Of a stretch of 64,000 bases of DNA, positions 8,371 through 22,449 are shown piece by piece. This stretch comes from Colletes latitarsis (lineage: Eukaryota; Arthropoda; Insecta; Hymenoptera; Colletidae). The stretch is taken from the NCBI RefSeq assembly GCF_051014445.1, contig NC_135134.1:4865672-4929671 (forward strand), read 5' to 3'. The notes below the pieces were generated by a model, which was not told where the DNA came from, did no database searches, and worked only from the letters and a program-made list of their open reading frames with translations. The stretch's first letter is position 1. The number at the start of each line of letters is the position of its first letter. Both the position numbers and the translations under genes were made by a program.

Positions 8371-9075
8371 TCTGGTCAACAAGTATGTGGAGAATGCGAA
8401 AGTATGAGCCTGACGAGGGCAAATCCCAGACCTATCCCAGACATAACATGCGTTATCCTCTAAAATATTGATCGAAACCAGGTTTAATGGACTGTTTCAG
8501 TGTGGTACCACATTACTACGTGATCCAAACCAGAAAAAACCCAGGATCTGTTCAACAAGTATGTGGAGAATGCGAAAGTATGTGTCTGATGATGGCAAAT
8601 CCCAGGCCTAACCCAACCATGACATGCGTTATCCTCTAAAATATTGATCGAAACCAGGTTTAATCGACTGTTTCAGTGTGGTACCACATTACTACGTGAT
8701 CCAAACCAGAAGAAAACCCAGGATCTGTACAACTAGTATGTGAAGAATGCGAAAGTATGAGCCTGACGAGGGCAATTCCCAGACCTAACCCAGACATAAC
8801 ATGCGTTATTCTCTAAAATATTTATCAAGACCAGGTTTAATGGACTGTTTCAGTGTGATACCACATTACTACCTGATCCAATCCAGAAAAAGCCAGGGAT
8901 CTGTTCAACAAGTATGTGAAAAACGCGAAACTATGAGCCTGAAGAGGGCAAATCCCAGACCTATCCCAGACATAACATGCGTTATCCTCTAAAATATTGA
9001 TCAAAACCAGGTCTAATGGACTGTTTCAGTGTGGTACCACATTACTACGTGATCCAAACCAGAAAAAACCCAGGA
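8371..9075 (+). repeat. 705-bp four-monomer HOR, copy 1
   Basis: Four monomers nearly identical, base for base, to the next 705 bp, including the private variants CCAACCATGACATG (8623) and CCAGGTCTAATGG (9006). The offset is constant at 705 (8371/9076, 8470/9175, 8801/9506). Confidence 0.9.
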
Positions 9076-9780
9076 TCTGGTCAACAAGTATGTGGAGAAT
9101 GCGAAAGTATGAGCCTGACGAGGGCAAATCCCAGACCTATCCCAGACATAACATGCGTTATCCTCTAAAATATTGATCGAAACCAGGTTTAATGGACTGT
9201 TTCAGTGTGGTACCACATTACTACGTGATCCAAACCAGAAAAAACCCAGGATCTGTTCAACAAGTATGTGGAGAATGCGAAAGTATGTGTCTGATGATGG
9301 CAAATCCCAGGCCTAACCCAACCATGACATGCGTTATCCTCTAAAATATTGATCGAAACCAGGTTTAATCGACTGTTTCAGTGTGGTACCACATTACTAC
9401 GTGATCCAAACCAGAAGAAAACCCAGGATCTGTACAACTAGTATGTGAAGAATGCGAAAGTATGAGCCTGACGAGGGCAATTCCCAGACCTAACCCAGAC
9501 ATAACATGCGTTATTCTCTAAAATATTTATCAAGACCAGGTTTAATGGACTGTTTCAGTGTGATACCACATTACTACCTGATCCAATCCAGAAAAAGCCA
9601 GGGATCTGTTCAACAAGTATGTGAAAAACGCGAAACTATGAGCCTGAAGAGGGCAAATCCCAGACCTATCCCAGACATAACATGCGTTATCCTCTAAAAT
9701 ATTGATCAAAACCAGGTCTAATGGACTGTTTCAGTGTGGTACCACATTACTACGTGATCCAAACCAGAAAAAACCCAGGC
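9076..9780 (+). repeat. 705-bp four-monomer HOR, copy 2
   Basis: Tandem second copy of 8371-9075. Similarity stops at about 9770, where CCAGGCTCTGTTC replaces CCAGGATCTGGTC. The very high identity indicates a recent tandem duplication. Confidence 0.9.
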
Positions 9781-10864
9781 TCTGTTCAACAAGTATGTGG
9801 AGAATGCGAAAGTATGTGTCTGATGATGGCAAATCCCAGGCCTATCCCAGACATACTATGCGTTGTCCTCTAAAATATTGACCGAAACCAGGTTTAATGG
9901 ACTGTTTCAGTGTGGTACCACATTACTACGTCATCCAAACCAGAAAACGCCCAGAAACTGGCCATCAACTATGAGAAATATGCGAAAGACCGAGCCTGAT
10001 CAGAGCAAATCCCAGAACTAACCAAGACCTAACATGCGTTATCTTCTAAAATATTGATCGAAACCAGGTTTAATGGACTGTTTCAGTGTTGTACCACATT
10101 ACTACGTGATCCAAACCAGAAAAACCCAGGATCTGTTCAACAAGTATGTGAAAAACGCGAAACTATGAGCCTGATGAGGGCAAATCCCAGACCTATCCCA
10201 GACATAACATGCGTTATCCTCTAAAATATTGATCGAAACCAGGTTTAATGGACTGTTCCAGTGTGGTACCACATTACTACGTGATCCAATCCAGAAAAAG
10301 CCCAGGATCTAGCCATGAAGTATGAGACATATGCGAAATTAGGAGCCTGATTAGGGCAAATCCTAGACCTAACCCAGACCTAACATGCGTTATCCTCTAA
10401 AATATTTATCAAGACCAGGTTTAATCGACTGTCTCAGTGTGGTACCACATTACTGCGTGATGCAAACCAGAAGAAAACCCAGGATCTGTACAACTAGTAT
10501 GTGAAGAATGCGAAAATATGAGCCTGACGAGGGCAAATCCCAGAACTAACCAAGACTTAACATGCGTTATCCTCTAAAATATTGATCGAAACCAGGTTTA
10601 ATGGACTGTTTCAGTGTGGTACCACATTACTACGTGATCCAAACCAGAAAAAGCCCAGAATCTGGTCATGAACTATGAGAAATATGCGAAAGTACGAGCC
10701 TGATGAGAGCAAATCCCCGAACTAACCAAGACTTAACATGCGTTATCCCCTAAAATATTGATCGAAACCAGGTTTAATTGAATGTTTCAGTGTGGTACCG
10801 CCTTACTACGTGATCCAAAGCAGAAAAAACCCAGGATCCGTTCAGCAAGTATGTGGAGAATGCG

Positions 10865-12586
10865 AAAGTATGTGTCTGATGAGGGAAAATCCCAGGCCTA
10901 ACAAAGACCTAACATGCGTTATCCTCTAAAATATTGATCGAACCCAGGTTTAATCGACTGTTTCAGTGTGGTACCACATTACTATCTGATCCAAACCAGA
11001 AAAATACCCAGGATCTGATTAACAGGTATGTGTAGAACGCGAAAATATGTGTCTGATGAGGGCAAATCCCCGGCCTAAACTAGACATAACATGCGTTATC
11101 CTCTAAAATATTGATCGAAACCAGGTTTAATGGACTGTTTCAGTGTGGTACCACATTACTACCTGATCCAATCCAGAAAAATACCCAGGATCTGATTAAC
11201 AGGTATGTGTAGAACGCGAAAATATGTGTCCGATGAGGGCCAATCCCCACCCTAAACTAGACATAAGATGCGTTATCCTCTAAAATATTGATCGAAACCA
11301 GGTTTAATGGACTGTTTCAGTGTGGTACCACATTACTACGTGATCCAAACCAGAAAAATCGCAGGATCTGATTAACAAGTATGTGGAGAATGCGAAAGTA
11401 TGAGCCTGACGAGGGCAAATCCCAGACCTATCCCAGACATAACATGCGTTATCCTCTAAAATATTGATCGAAACCAGGTTTAATGGACTGTTTCAGTGTG
11501 GTACCACATTACTACGTGATCCAAACCAGAAAAAACCCAGGATCTGTTCAACAAGTATGTGGAGAATGCGAAAGTATGAGCCTGACGAGGGCAAATCCCA
11601 GACCTATCCCAGACATAACATGCGTTATCCCCTAAAATATTGATCGAAACCAGGTTTAATGGACTGTTTCAGTGTGGTACCACATTACTACGTGATCTAA
11701 ACCAGAAAAAACCCAGGATCTGTTCAACAAGTATGTGAAGAATGCGAAAGTATGTGTCTGATGAGGGAAAATGCCAGGCCTAACCTAGACCTAACATGCG
11801 TTACCCTCAAAAATATTGATCGAAACCAGGTTTAATGGACTGTTTCAGTGTGGTACCACATTACTACGTGATCCAAACCAGAAAACCCCAGGATATGTTC
11901 AACAAGTATGCGAAAAACGCGAAACTATGAGCCTGACGAAGGCAAATCCCAGGCCTAACCTAGACCTAACATGCGTTACCCTCAAAAAGATTGATCGAAA
12001 CCAGGTTTAATGGACTGTTTCTGTGTGGTACCACATTACTACGTGACCCAAACCAGAAAAACCCAGGATATGTACAACTAGTATGTGAAGAATGCGAAAG
12101 TTTGAGCCTGACGAGAGCAAATCCCAGACCTATCCCAGACATAACTTGCGTTATCATCTAAAATATTCACAGAAACCTGTTTTAATCGACTGTTTCAGTG
12201 TGGTACCACATTACTACGTGATCCAATCCAGAAAAAGCCCAGGATCTAGCCATGAAGTATGAGAAAAATGCGAAATTAGGAGCCTGATTAGGGCAAATCC
12301 TAGACCTAACCCAGACCTAACATGCGTTATTCTCTAAAATATTTATCAAGACCAGTTTTAATGGACTGTTTCAGTGTGATACCACATTACTACCTGATCC
12401 AATCCAGAAAAAGCCAGGGATCTGTTCCACAAGTATGTGAAAAACGCGAAACTATGAGCCTGAAGAGGGCAAATCCCAGACCTATCCCAGACATAACATG
12501 CGTTATCCTCTAAAATATTGATCAAAACCAGGTTTAATGGACTGTTTCAGTGTGGTACCACATTACTACGTGATCCAAACCAGAAA
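10865..12586 (+). repeat. 1936-bp eleven-monomer HOR, copy 1
   Basis: Nearly identical to 12801-14522 at a constant offset of 1936, which is 11 x 176. Shared private variants include AACCAGAAAACCCCAGGATATG (about 11876), the rare TTCTGTGTGG (12018) and CTCAAAAAGATTG (about 11981). It starts at the first GAAAGTATGTGTC after a divergent upstream monomer and ends inside CAGAAACAAC. Confidence 0.9.
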
Positions 12587-12800
12587 CAACACAGGATCTG
12601 TTCAACAAGTATGTGGAGAATGCGAAAGTATGTGTCTGATGATGGCAAATCCCAGGCCTATCCCAGACATAACATGCGTTGTCCTCTAAAATATTGACCG
12701 AAACCAGGTTTAATGGACTGTTTCAGTGTGGTACCACATTACTACGTGATCCAAACCAGAAAAAACCCAGGATCTGTTCAACAAGTATGTGGAGAATGCG

Positions 12801-14522
12801 AAAGCATGTGTCTGATGAGGGAAAATCCCAGGCCTAACAAAGACCTAACATGCGTTATCCTCTAAAATATTGATCGAACCCAGGTTTAATCGACTGTTTC
12901 AGTGTGGTACCACATTACTATCTGATCCAAACCAGAAAAATACCCAGGATCTGATTAACAGGTATGTGTAGAACGCGAAAATATGTGTCTGATGAGGGCA
13001 AATCCCCGGCCTAAACTAGACATAACATGCGTTATCCTCTAAAATATTGATCGAAACCAGGTTTAATGGACTGTTTCAGTGTGGTACCACATTACTACCT
13101 GATCCAATCCAGAAAAATACCCAGGATCTGATTAACAGGTATGTGTAGAACGCGAAAATATGTGTCCGATGAGGGCAAATCCCCACCCTAAACTAGACAT
13201 AAGATGCGTTATCCTCTAAAATATTGATCGAAACCAGGTTTAATGGACTGTTTCAGTGTGGTACCACATTACTACGTGATCCAAACCAGAAAAATCGCAG
13301 GATCTGATTAACAAGTATGTGGAGAATGCGAAAGTATGAGCCTGACGAGGGCAAATCCCAGACCTATCCCAGACATAACATGCGTTATCCTCTAAAATAT
13401 TGATCGAAACCAGGTTTAATGGACTGTTTCAGTGTGGTACCACATTACTACGTGATCCAAACCAGAAAAAACCCAGGATCTGTTCAACAAGTATGTGGAG
13501 AATGCGAAAGTATGAGCCTGACGAGGGCAAATCCCAGACCTATCCCAGACATAACATGCGTTATCCCCTAAAATAATGATCGAAACCAGGTTTAATGGAC
13601 TGTTTCAGTGTGGTACCACATTACTACGTGATCTAAACCAGAAAAAACCCAGGATCTGTTCAACAAGTATGTGAAGAATGCGAAAGTATGTGTCTGATGA
13701 GGGAAAATGCCAGGCCTAACCTAGACCTAACATGCGTTACCCTCAAAAATATTGATCGAAACCAGGTTTAATGGACTGTTTCAGTGTGGTACCACATTAC
13801 TACGTGATCCAAACCAGAAAACCCCAGGATATGTTCAACAAGTATGCGAAAAACGCGAAACTATGAGCCTGACGAAGGCAAATCCCAGGCCTAACCTAGA
13901 CCTAACATGCGTTACCCTCAAAAAGATTGATCGAAACCAGGTTTAATGGACTGTTTCTGTGTGGTACCACATTACTACGTGATCCAAACCAGAAAAACCC
14001 AGGATATGTACAACTAGTATGTGAAGAATGCGAAAGTTTGAGCCTGACGAGAGCAAATCCCAGACCTATCCCAGACATAACTTGCGTTATCATCTAAAAT
14101 ATTCACAGAAACCTGTTTTAATCGACTGTTTCAGTGTGGTACCACATTACTACGTGATCCAATCCAGAAAAAGCCCAGGATCTAGCCATGAAGTATGAGA
14201 AAAATGCGAAATTAGGAGCCTGATTAGGGCAAATCCTAGACCTAACCCAGACCTAACATGCGTTATTCTCTAAAATATTTATCAAGACCAGGTTTAATGG
14301 ACTGTTTCAGTGTGATACCACATTACTACCTGATCCAATCCAGAAAAAGCCAGGGATCTGTTCCACAAGTATGTGAAAAACGCGAAACTATGAGCCTGAA
14401 GAGGGCAAATCCCAGACCTATCCCAGACATAACATGCGTTATCCTCTAAAATATTGATCAAAACCAGGTTTAATGGACTGTTTCAGTGTGGTACCACATT
14501 ACTACGTGATCCAAACCAGAAA
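12801..14522 (+). repeat. 1936-bp eleven-monomer HOR, copy 2
   Basis: Second copy of 10865-12586. About 215 bp separate the end of the copy 1 homology from the start of copy 2, which makes up the 1936-bp period. Only scattered single-base differences were seen, for example CCAGTTTTAATGG in copy 1 (12353) against CCAGGTTTAATGG here. Confidence 0.9.
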
Positions 14523-15684
14523 AACCCAGGATCTGTTCAACAAGTATGTGAAGAATGCGAAAGTATGTGTCTGATGAGGGAAAATGCCAGGCCTAACCTA
14601 GACCTAACATGCGTTACCCTCAAAAATATTGATCGAAACCAGGTTTAATGGACTGTTTCAGTGTGGTACCACATTACTACGTGATCCAAACCAGAAAACC
14701 CCAGGATATGTTCAACAAGTATGTGAAAAACGCGAAACTATGAGCCTGAAGAGGGCAAATCCCAGACCTATCCCAGACATAACATGCGTTATCCTCTAAA
14801 ATATTTATCAAGACCAGGTTTATTCGACTGTTTCAGTGTGGAACCACATTACTACGTGATCCAAACCAGAAGAAACCCAGGATCTGTACAACTAGTATGT
14901 GAAGAATGCGAAAGTATGAGCCTGACGAGGGCAAATCCCAGAACTAACCAAGACTTAACATGCGTTATCCTCTAATATATTGATCGAAACCAGGTTTAAT
15001 GGACTGTTTCAGTGTGGTACCACATTACTACGTGATCCAAACCAGAAAAAACCCAGGATCTGTTCAACGAGTATGTGGAGAATGCGAAAGTATGTGTCTG
15101 ATGAGGGAAAATCCCAGGCCTATCCTAGACCTAACATGCGTTACCCTCAAAAATATTGATCGAAACCTGGTTTAATGGACTGTTTCAGTGTGGTACCACA
15201 TTACTACGTGATCCAAATCAGAAAAAACCCAGGATCTGATTAACAAGTATGTGGAGAATGCGTAAGTATGTGTCTGATGTGGGCAACTCCCAGGCCCAAC
15301 CTAGACATAACATGCGTTATCCTCTAAAATATTGATCGAAACCAGGTTTAATAGACTGTTTCAGTGTGGTACCACATTACTACGTGATCCAATCCAGAAA
15401 AAGCCCAGGATCTAGCCATCAAGTATGAGAAATATGCGATAGTATGTGCCCGCTGAGGGGTAATCCTAGACCTAACCCAGACCTAACATGCGCTATCCTC
15501 TAATATATTTATCAAGACAAGATTTAATTGAATGTTTCAGTGTGGTACCACATTACTACGTGATCCAAACCAGAAAAAACCCAGAATCTGTTCAACAAGT
15601 ATGTGGAGAATGCGAAAGTATGTGTCTGATGAGGGCAAATCCCAGGCCTAACCTAGACATAACATGCGTTATCCTCTAGAATAT

Positions 15685-16380
15685 TGATCGAAACCAGGTT
15701 TAATTGAATGTTTCAGTGTGATACCACATTACTACCTGATCCAATCCAGAAAAAGCCCGGGATCTAGCCATCAAGTATAAGAAATATGCGATAGTATGAG
15801 CCCGCTGAGGGCAAATCCTAGACCTAACCCAGACCTAATATGCGTTATCCTCTAAAATATTTATCAAGACCAGATTTAATTGAATGTTTCAGTGTGGTAC
15901 CACATTACTACGTGATCCAAACCAGAAAAAACCCAGGATCTGTTCAACAAGTATGTGAAAAATGCGAAAGTATGACCTTGATGAGGGCAATTCCCAGACC
16001 TAACCAAGACCTAACATGCGTTATTCTCTAAAATATAGATCGAAACCAGGCTTAATTTACTGTTTCAGTGTGGTACCACATTACTACGTGATCCAATCCA
16101 GAAAAAGCCCAGGATCTAGCCATGAAGTATGAGAAATATGCGAAATTAGGAGCCTGATTAGGGCAAATCCTAGACCTAACCCAGACCTAACATGCGTAAT
16201 CCTGTAAAATATTTATCAAGACCAGGTTTAATCGACTGTTCAGTGTGGTACCACATTACTACGTGATCCAAACCGGGAAAAAACCCAGGATCTGTACAAC
16301 TAGTATGTGAAGGATGCGAAAGTATGAGCCTGACGAGGGTAAATCCCAGACCAATCCCAGACATAACTTGCGTTATCATC
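15685..16380 (+). repeat. Four-monomer block of a dispersed family
   Basis: Collinear with 17446-18140 (offset 1761) and 20431-21126. It begins at the TTGAATGTTTCAGTGTGATACC variant and stops where this copy reads TTTTAATGGACTG and the others read TTTTAATCGACTGATTC. Confidence 0.7.
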
Positions 16381-17445
16381 TAAAATATTGACAGAAACCT
16401 GTTTTAATGGACTGTTTCAGTGTGGTACCACATTACTACGTGATCCAATCCAGAAAAAGCCCAGGATCTAGCCATGAAGTATGAGAAATATGCGAAATTA
16501 GGAGCCTGATTAGGGCAAATCCTAGACCTAACCCAGACCTAACATGCGTTATCCTCTAAAATATTTATCAAGACCAGATTTAATCGACTGTCTCAGTGTG
16601 GTACCACATTACTGCGTGATCCAAACCAGAAGAAAACCCGGGATCTGTACAACTAGTATGTGAGGAATGCGAAAGTATGAGCCTGACGAGGGCAAATCCC
16701 AGAACTAACCAAGACTTAACATGCGTTATCCTCTAAAATATTGATCGAAACCAGGTTTAATGGACTGTTTCAGTGTGGTACCACATTACTACGTGATCCA
16801 AACCAGAAAAAACCCAGGATCTGTTCAACAAGTATGTGGAGAATGCGAAAGTATGTGTCTGATGAGGGAAAATTCCAGGCCTAACCTAGACCTAACATGC
16901 GTTACCCTCAAAAATATTGATCGAAACCTGGTTTAATGGACTGTTTCAGTGTGGTACCACATTACTACGTGATCCAAATCAGAAAAAACCCAGGATCTGA
17001 TTAACAAGTATGTGGAGAATGCGTAAGTATGTGTCTGATGTGGGCAACTCCCAGGCCCAACCTAGACATAACATGCGTTATCCTCTAAAATATTGATCGA
17101 AACCAGGTTTAATGGACTGTTTCAGTGTGGTACCACATTACTACGTGATCCAAACCAGAATAAACCCAGGATCTGGTCAACAAGTATGTGGAGAATGCGA
17201 AAGTATGAGCCTGACGAGGGCAAATCCCAGACCTATCCCAGACATAACATGCGTTATCCTCTAAAATATTGATCGAAACCAGGTTTAATGGACTGTTTCA
17301 GTGTGGTACCACATTACTACGTGATCCAAACCAGAAAAAACCCAGGATCTGTTCAACAAGTATGTGGAGAATGCGAAAGTATGTGTCTGATGAGGGCAAA
17401 TCCCAGGCCTAACCTAGACATAACATGCGTTATCCTCTAGAATAT

Positions 17446-18556
17446 TGATCGAAACCAGGTTTAATTGAATGTTTCAGTGTGATACCACATTACTACCTGA
17501 TCCAATCCAGAAAAAGCCCGGGATCTAGCCATCAAGTATGAGAAATATGCGATAGTATGAGCCCGCTGAGGGCAAATCCTAGACCTAACCCAGACCTAAT
17601 ATGCGTTATCCTCTAAAATATTTATCAAGACCAGATTTAATTGAATGTTTCAGTGTGGTACCACATTACTACGCGATCCAAACCAGAAAAAACCCAGGAT
17701 CTGTTCAACAAGTATGTGAAAAATGCGAAAGTATGACCTTGATGAGGGCAATTCCCAGACCTAACCAAGACCTAACATGCGTTATTCTCTAAAATATTGA
17801 TCGAAACCAGGCTTAATTTACTGTTTCAGTGTGGTACCACATTACTACGTGATCCAATCCAGAAAAAGCCCAGGATCTAGCCATGAAGTATGAGAAATAT
17901 GCGAAATTAGGAGCCTGATTAGGGCAAATCCTAGACCTAACCCAGACCTAACATGCGTAATCCTGTAAAATATTTATCAAGACCAGGTTTAATCGACTGT
18001 TTCAGTGTGGTACCACATTACTACGTGATGCAAACCGGGAAAAAACCCAGGATCTGTACAACTAGTATGTGAAGGATGCGAAAGTATGAGCCTGACGAGG
18101 GCAAATCCCAGACCTATCCCAGACATAACTTGCGTTATTATCTAAAATATTGACAGAAACCTGTTTTAATCGACTGATTCAGTGTGGTACCACATTACTA
18201 CGTGATCCAAACCAGAAAAAGCCCAGAATCTGGTCATGAACTATGAGAAATATGCTAAAGTACGAGCCTGATGAGAGCAAATCCCAGAACTAACCAAGAC
18301 TTAACATGCGTTATCCCCTAAAATATTGATCGAAACCAGGTTTAATTGAATGTTTCAGTGTGGTACCGCCTTACTACGTGATCCAAAGCAGAAAAAACCC
18401 AGGATCCGTTCAGCAAGTATGTGGAGAATGCGAAAGTATGTGTCTGATGAGGGAAAATCCCAGGCCTAACAAAGACCTAACATGCGTTATCCTCAAAAAT
18501 ATTGATCGAACCCAGGTTTAATCGACTGTTTCAGTGTGGTACCACATTACTACCTG
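17446..18556 (+). repeat. 1.1-kb block of a dispersed family
   Basis: Collinear with 20431-21541 at a constant offset of 2985 (17601/20586, 18504/21489). The offset is 7 bp short of 17 monomers. This fits the 11-bp loss at 18634-18650 plus small gains elsewhere. Confidence 0.75.
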
Positions 18557-18633
18557 ATCGAAACCAGAATAAACCCAGGATCTGGTCAACAAGTATGTGG
18601 AGAATGCGAAAGTATGAACCTGACGAGGGCAAA

Positions 18634-18650
18634 TCCCAGACATAACATGC
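18634..18650 (+). repeat. 11-bp slippage deletion inside one monomer
   Basis: This monomer reads AAATCCCAGACATAAC, where its neighbours read AAATCCCAGACCTATCCCAGACATAAC (shown here as the junction of two repeated words). One unit of the internal direct repeat TCCCAGAC-x-TA has been lost. Confidence 0.85.
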
Positions 18651-19330
18651 GTTATCCTCTAAAATATTGATCGAAACCAGGTTTAATGGACTGTTTCAGT
18701 GTGGTACCACATTACTACGTGATCCAAACCAGAAAAAACCCAGGATCTGTTCAACAAGTATGTGGAGAATGCGAAAGTATGTGTCTGATGATGGCAAATC
18801 CCAGGCCTAACCTAACCATAACATGCGTTATCCTCTAAAATATTGATCGAAACCAGGTTTAATTGAATGTTTCAGTGTGATACCACATTACTACCTGATC
18901 CAAACCAGAAAAATACCCAGGATCTGATTAACAGGTATGTGTAGAACGCGAAAATATGTGTCTGATGAGGGCAAATCCCCGGCCTAAACTAGACATAAGA
19001 TGCGTTATCCTCTAAAATATTGATCGAAACCAGGTTTAATGGACTGTTTCAGTGTGGTACCACATTACTACGTGATCCAAACCAGAAAAATCCCAGGATC
19101 TGGTTAACAAGTATGTGAAGAATGCGTAAGTATGTGTCTGATGTGGGCAACTCCCAGGCCCAAACTAGACATAACATGCGTTATCCTCTAAAATATTGAT
19201 CGAAACCAGGTTTAATGGACTGTTTCAGTGTGGTACCACATTACTACGTGATCCAAACCAGAATAAACCCAGGATCTGGTCAACAAGTATGTGGAGAATG
19301 CGAATGTATGAGCCTGATGAGCGCAAATCC

Positions 19331-20510
19331 CAGAACTAACCAAGACTTAACATGCGTTATCCCCTAAAATATTGATCGAAACCAGGTTTAATTGAATGTT
19401 TCAGTGTGGTACCGCCTTACTACGTGATCCAAAGCAGAAAAAACCCAGGATCCGTTCAGCAAGTATGTGGAGAATGCGAAAGTATGTGTCTGATGAGGGA
19501 AAATCCCAGGCCTAACAAAGACCTAACATGCGTTATCCTCAAAAATATTGATCGAACCCAGGTTTAATCGACTGTTTCAGTGTGGTACCACATTACTACC
19601 TGATCCAAACCAGAAAAATACCCAGGATCTGATTAACAGGTATGTGTAGAACGCGAAAATATGTGTCTGATGAGGGCAAATCCCCGGCCTAAACTAGACA
19701 TAATATGCGTTATCCTCTAAAATATTGATCGAAACCAGGTTTAATGGACTGTTTCAGTGTGGTACCACATTACTACCTGATCCAATCCAGAAAAATACCC
19801 AGGATCTGATTAACAGGTATGTGTAGAACGCGAAAATATGTGTCTGATGAGGGCAAATCCCCACCCTAAACTAGACATAAGATGCGTTATCCTCTAAAAT
19901 ATTGATCGAAACCAGGTTTAATGGACTGTTTCAGTGTGGTACCACATTACTACGTGATCCAAACCAGAAAAATCCCAGGATCTGATTAACAAGTATGTGG
20001 AGAATGCGTAAGTATGTGTCTGATGTGGGCAACTCCCAGGCCCAAACTAGACATAACATGCGTTATCCTCTAAAATATTGATCGAAACCAGGTTTAATGG
20101 ACTGTTTCAGTGTGGTACCACATTACTACGTGATCCAAACCAGAATAAACCCAGGATCTGGTCAACAAGTATGTGGAGAATGCGAATGTATGAGCCTGAC
20201 GAGGGCAAATCCCAGACCTATCCCAGACATAACATGCGTTATCCTCTAAAATATTGATCGAAACCAGGTTTAATGGACTGTTTCAGTGTGGTACCACATT
20301 ACTACGTGATCCAAACCAGAAAAAACCCAGGATCTGTTCAACAAGTATGTGGAGAATGCGAAAGTATGTGTCTGATGATGGCAAATCCCAGGCCTAACCT
20401 AACCATAACATGCGTTATCCTCTAAAATATTGATCGAAACCAGGTTTAATTGAATGTTTCAGTGTGATACCACATTACTACCTGATCCAATCCAGAAAAA
20501 GCCCGGGATC
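19331..20510 (+). repeat. 1939-bp HOR (11 monomers), copy 1 segment
   Basis: Matches 21270-22449 at a constant offset of 1939 (19331/21270, 19602/21541, 20452/22391). The shared variant GAATGTATGAGCC at about 20185 and 22124 is a good marker. Confidence 0.8.
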
Positions 20511-22306
20511 TAGCCATCAAGTATGAGAAATATGCGATAGTATGAGCCCGCTGAGGGCAAATCCTAGACCTAACCCAGACCTAATATGCGTTATCCTCTA
20601 AAATATTTATCAAGACCAGATTTAATTGAATGTTTCAGTGTGGTACCACATTACTACGTGATCCAAACCAGAAAAAACCCAGGATCTGTTCAACAAGTAT
20701 GTGAAAAATGCGAAAGGATGACCTTGATGAGGGCAATTCCCAGACCTAACCAAGACCTAACATGCGTTATTCTCTAAAATATTGATCGAAACCAGGCTTA
20801 ATTTACTGTTTCAGTGTGGTACCACATTACTACGTGATCCAATCCAGAAAAAGCCCAGGATCTAGCCATGAAGTATGAGAAATATGCGAAATTAGGAGCC
20901 TGATTAGGGCAAATCCTAGACCTAACCCAGACCTAACATGCGTAATCCTGTAAAATATTTATCAAGACCAGGTTTAATCGACTGTTTCAGTGTGGTACCA
21001 CATTACTACGTGATCCAAACCGGGAAAAAACCCAGGATCTGTACAACTAGTATGTGAAGGATGCGAAAGTATGAGCCTGACGAGGGCAAATCCCAGACCT
21101 ATCCCAGACATAACTTGCGTTATCATCTAAAATATTGACAGAAACCTGTTTTAATCGACTGATTCAGTGTGGTACCACATTACTACGTGATCCAAACCAG
21201 AAAAAGCCCAGAATCTGGTCATGAACTATGAGAAATATGCTGAAGTACGAGCCTGATGAGAGCAAATCCCAGAACTAACCAAGACTTAACATGCGTTATC
21301 CCCTAAAATATTGATCCAAACCAGGTTTAATTGAATGTTTCAGTGTGGTACCGCCTTACTACGTGATCCAAAGCAGAAAAAACCCAGGATCCGTTCAGCA
21401 AGTATGTGGAGAATGCGAAAGTATGTGTCTGATGAGGGAAAATCCCAGGCCTAACAAAGACCTAACATGCGTTATCCTCAAAAATATTGATCGAACCCAG
21501 GTTTAATCGACTGTTTCAGTGTGGTACCACATTACTACCTGATCCAAACCAGAAAAATACCCAGGATCTGATTTACAGGTATGTGTAGAACGCGAAAATA
21601 TGTGTCTGATGAGGGCAAATCCCCGGCCTAAACTAGACATAATATGCGTTATCCTCTAAAATATTGATCGAAACCAGGTTTAATGGACTGTTTCAGTGTG
21701 GTACCACATTACTACCTGATCCAATCCAGAAAAATACCCAGGATCTGATTAACAGGTATGTGTAGAACGCGAAAATATGTGTCTGATGAGGGCAAATCCC
21801 CACCCTAAACTAGACATAAGATGCGTTATCCTCTAAAATATTGATCGAAACCAGGTTTAATGGACTGTTTCAGTGTGGTACCACATTAATACGTGATCCA
21901 AACCAGAAAAATCCCAGGATCTGATTAACAAGTATGTGGAGAATGCGTAAGTATGTGTCTGATGTGGGCAACTCCCAGGCCCAAACTAGACATAACATGC
22001 GTTATCCTCTAAAATATTGATCGAAACCAGGTTTAATGGACTGTTTCAGTGTGGTACCACATTACTACGTGATCCAAACCAGAATAAACCCAGGATCTGG
22101 TCAACAAGTATGTGGAGAATGCGAATGTATGAGCCTGACGAGGGCAAATCCCAGACCTATCCCAGACATAACATGCGTTATCCTCTAAAATATTGATCGA
22201 AACCAGGTTTAATGGACTGTTTCAGTGTGGTACCACATTACTACGTGATCCAAACCAGAAAAAACCCAGGATCTGTTCAACAAGTATGTGGAGAATGCGA
22301 AAGTAT
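20431..22306 (+). repeat. About 1.88-kb multi-monomer block, copy 2
   Basis: Collinear with 3083-4958 at offset 17348, across the LINE insertion. It therefore predates or is independent of that insertion, and no LINE copy is present in this block. Confidence 0.7.
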
Positions 22307-22449
22307 GTGTCTGATGATGGCAAATCCCAGGCCTAACCTAACCATAACATGCGTTATCCTCTAAAATATTGATCGAAACCAGGTTTAATTGAATGTTTCA
22401 GTGTGATACCACATTACTACCTGATCCAATCCAGAAAAAGCCCAGGATC
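21270..22449 (+). repeat. 1939-bp HOR (11 monomers), copy 2 segment
   Basis: Second copy of 19331-20510. It diverges at about 22450, where GCGACAGGATGAGCC replaces GCGATAGTATGAGCC. Confidence 0.8.
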
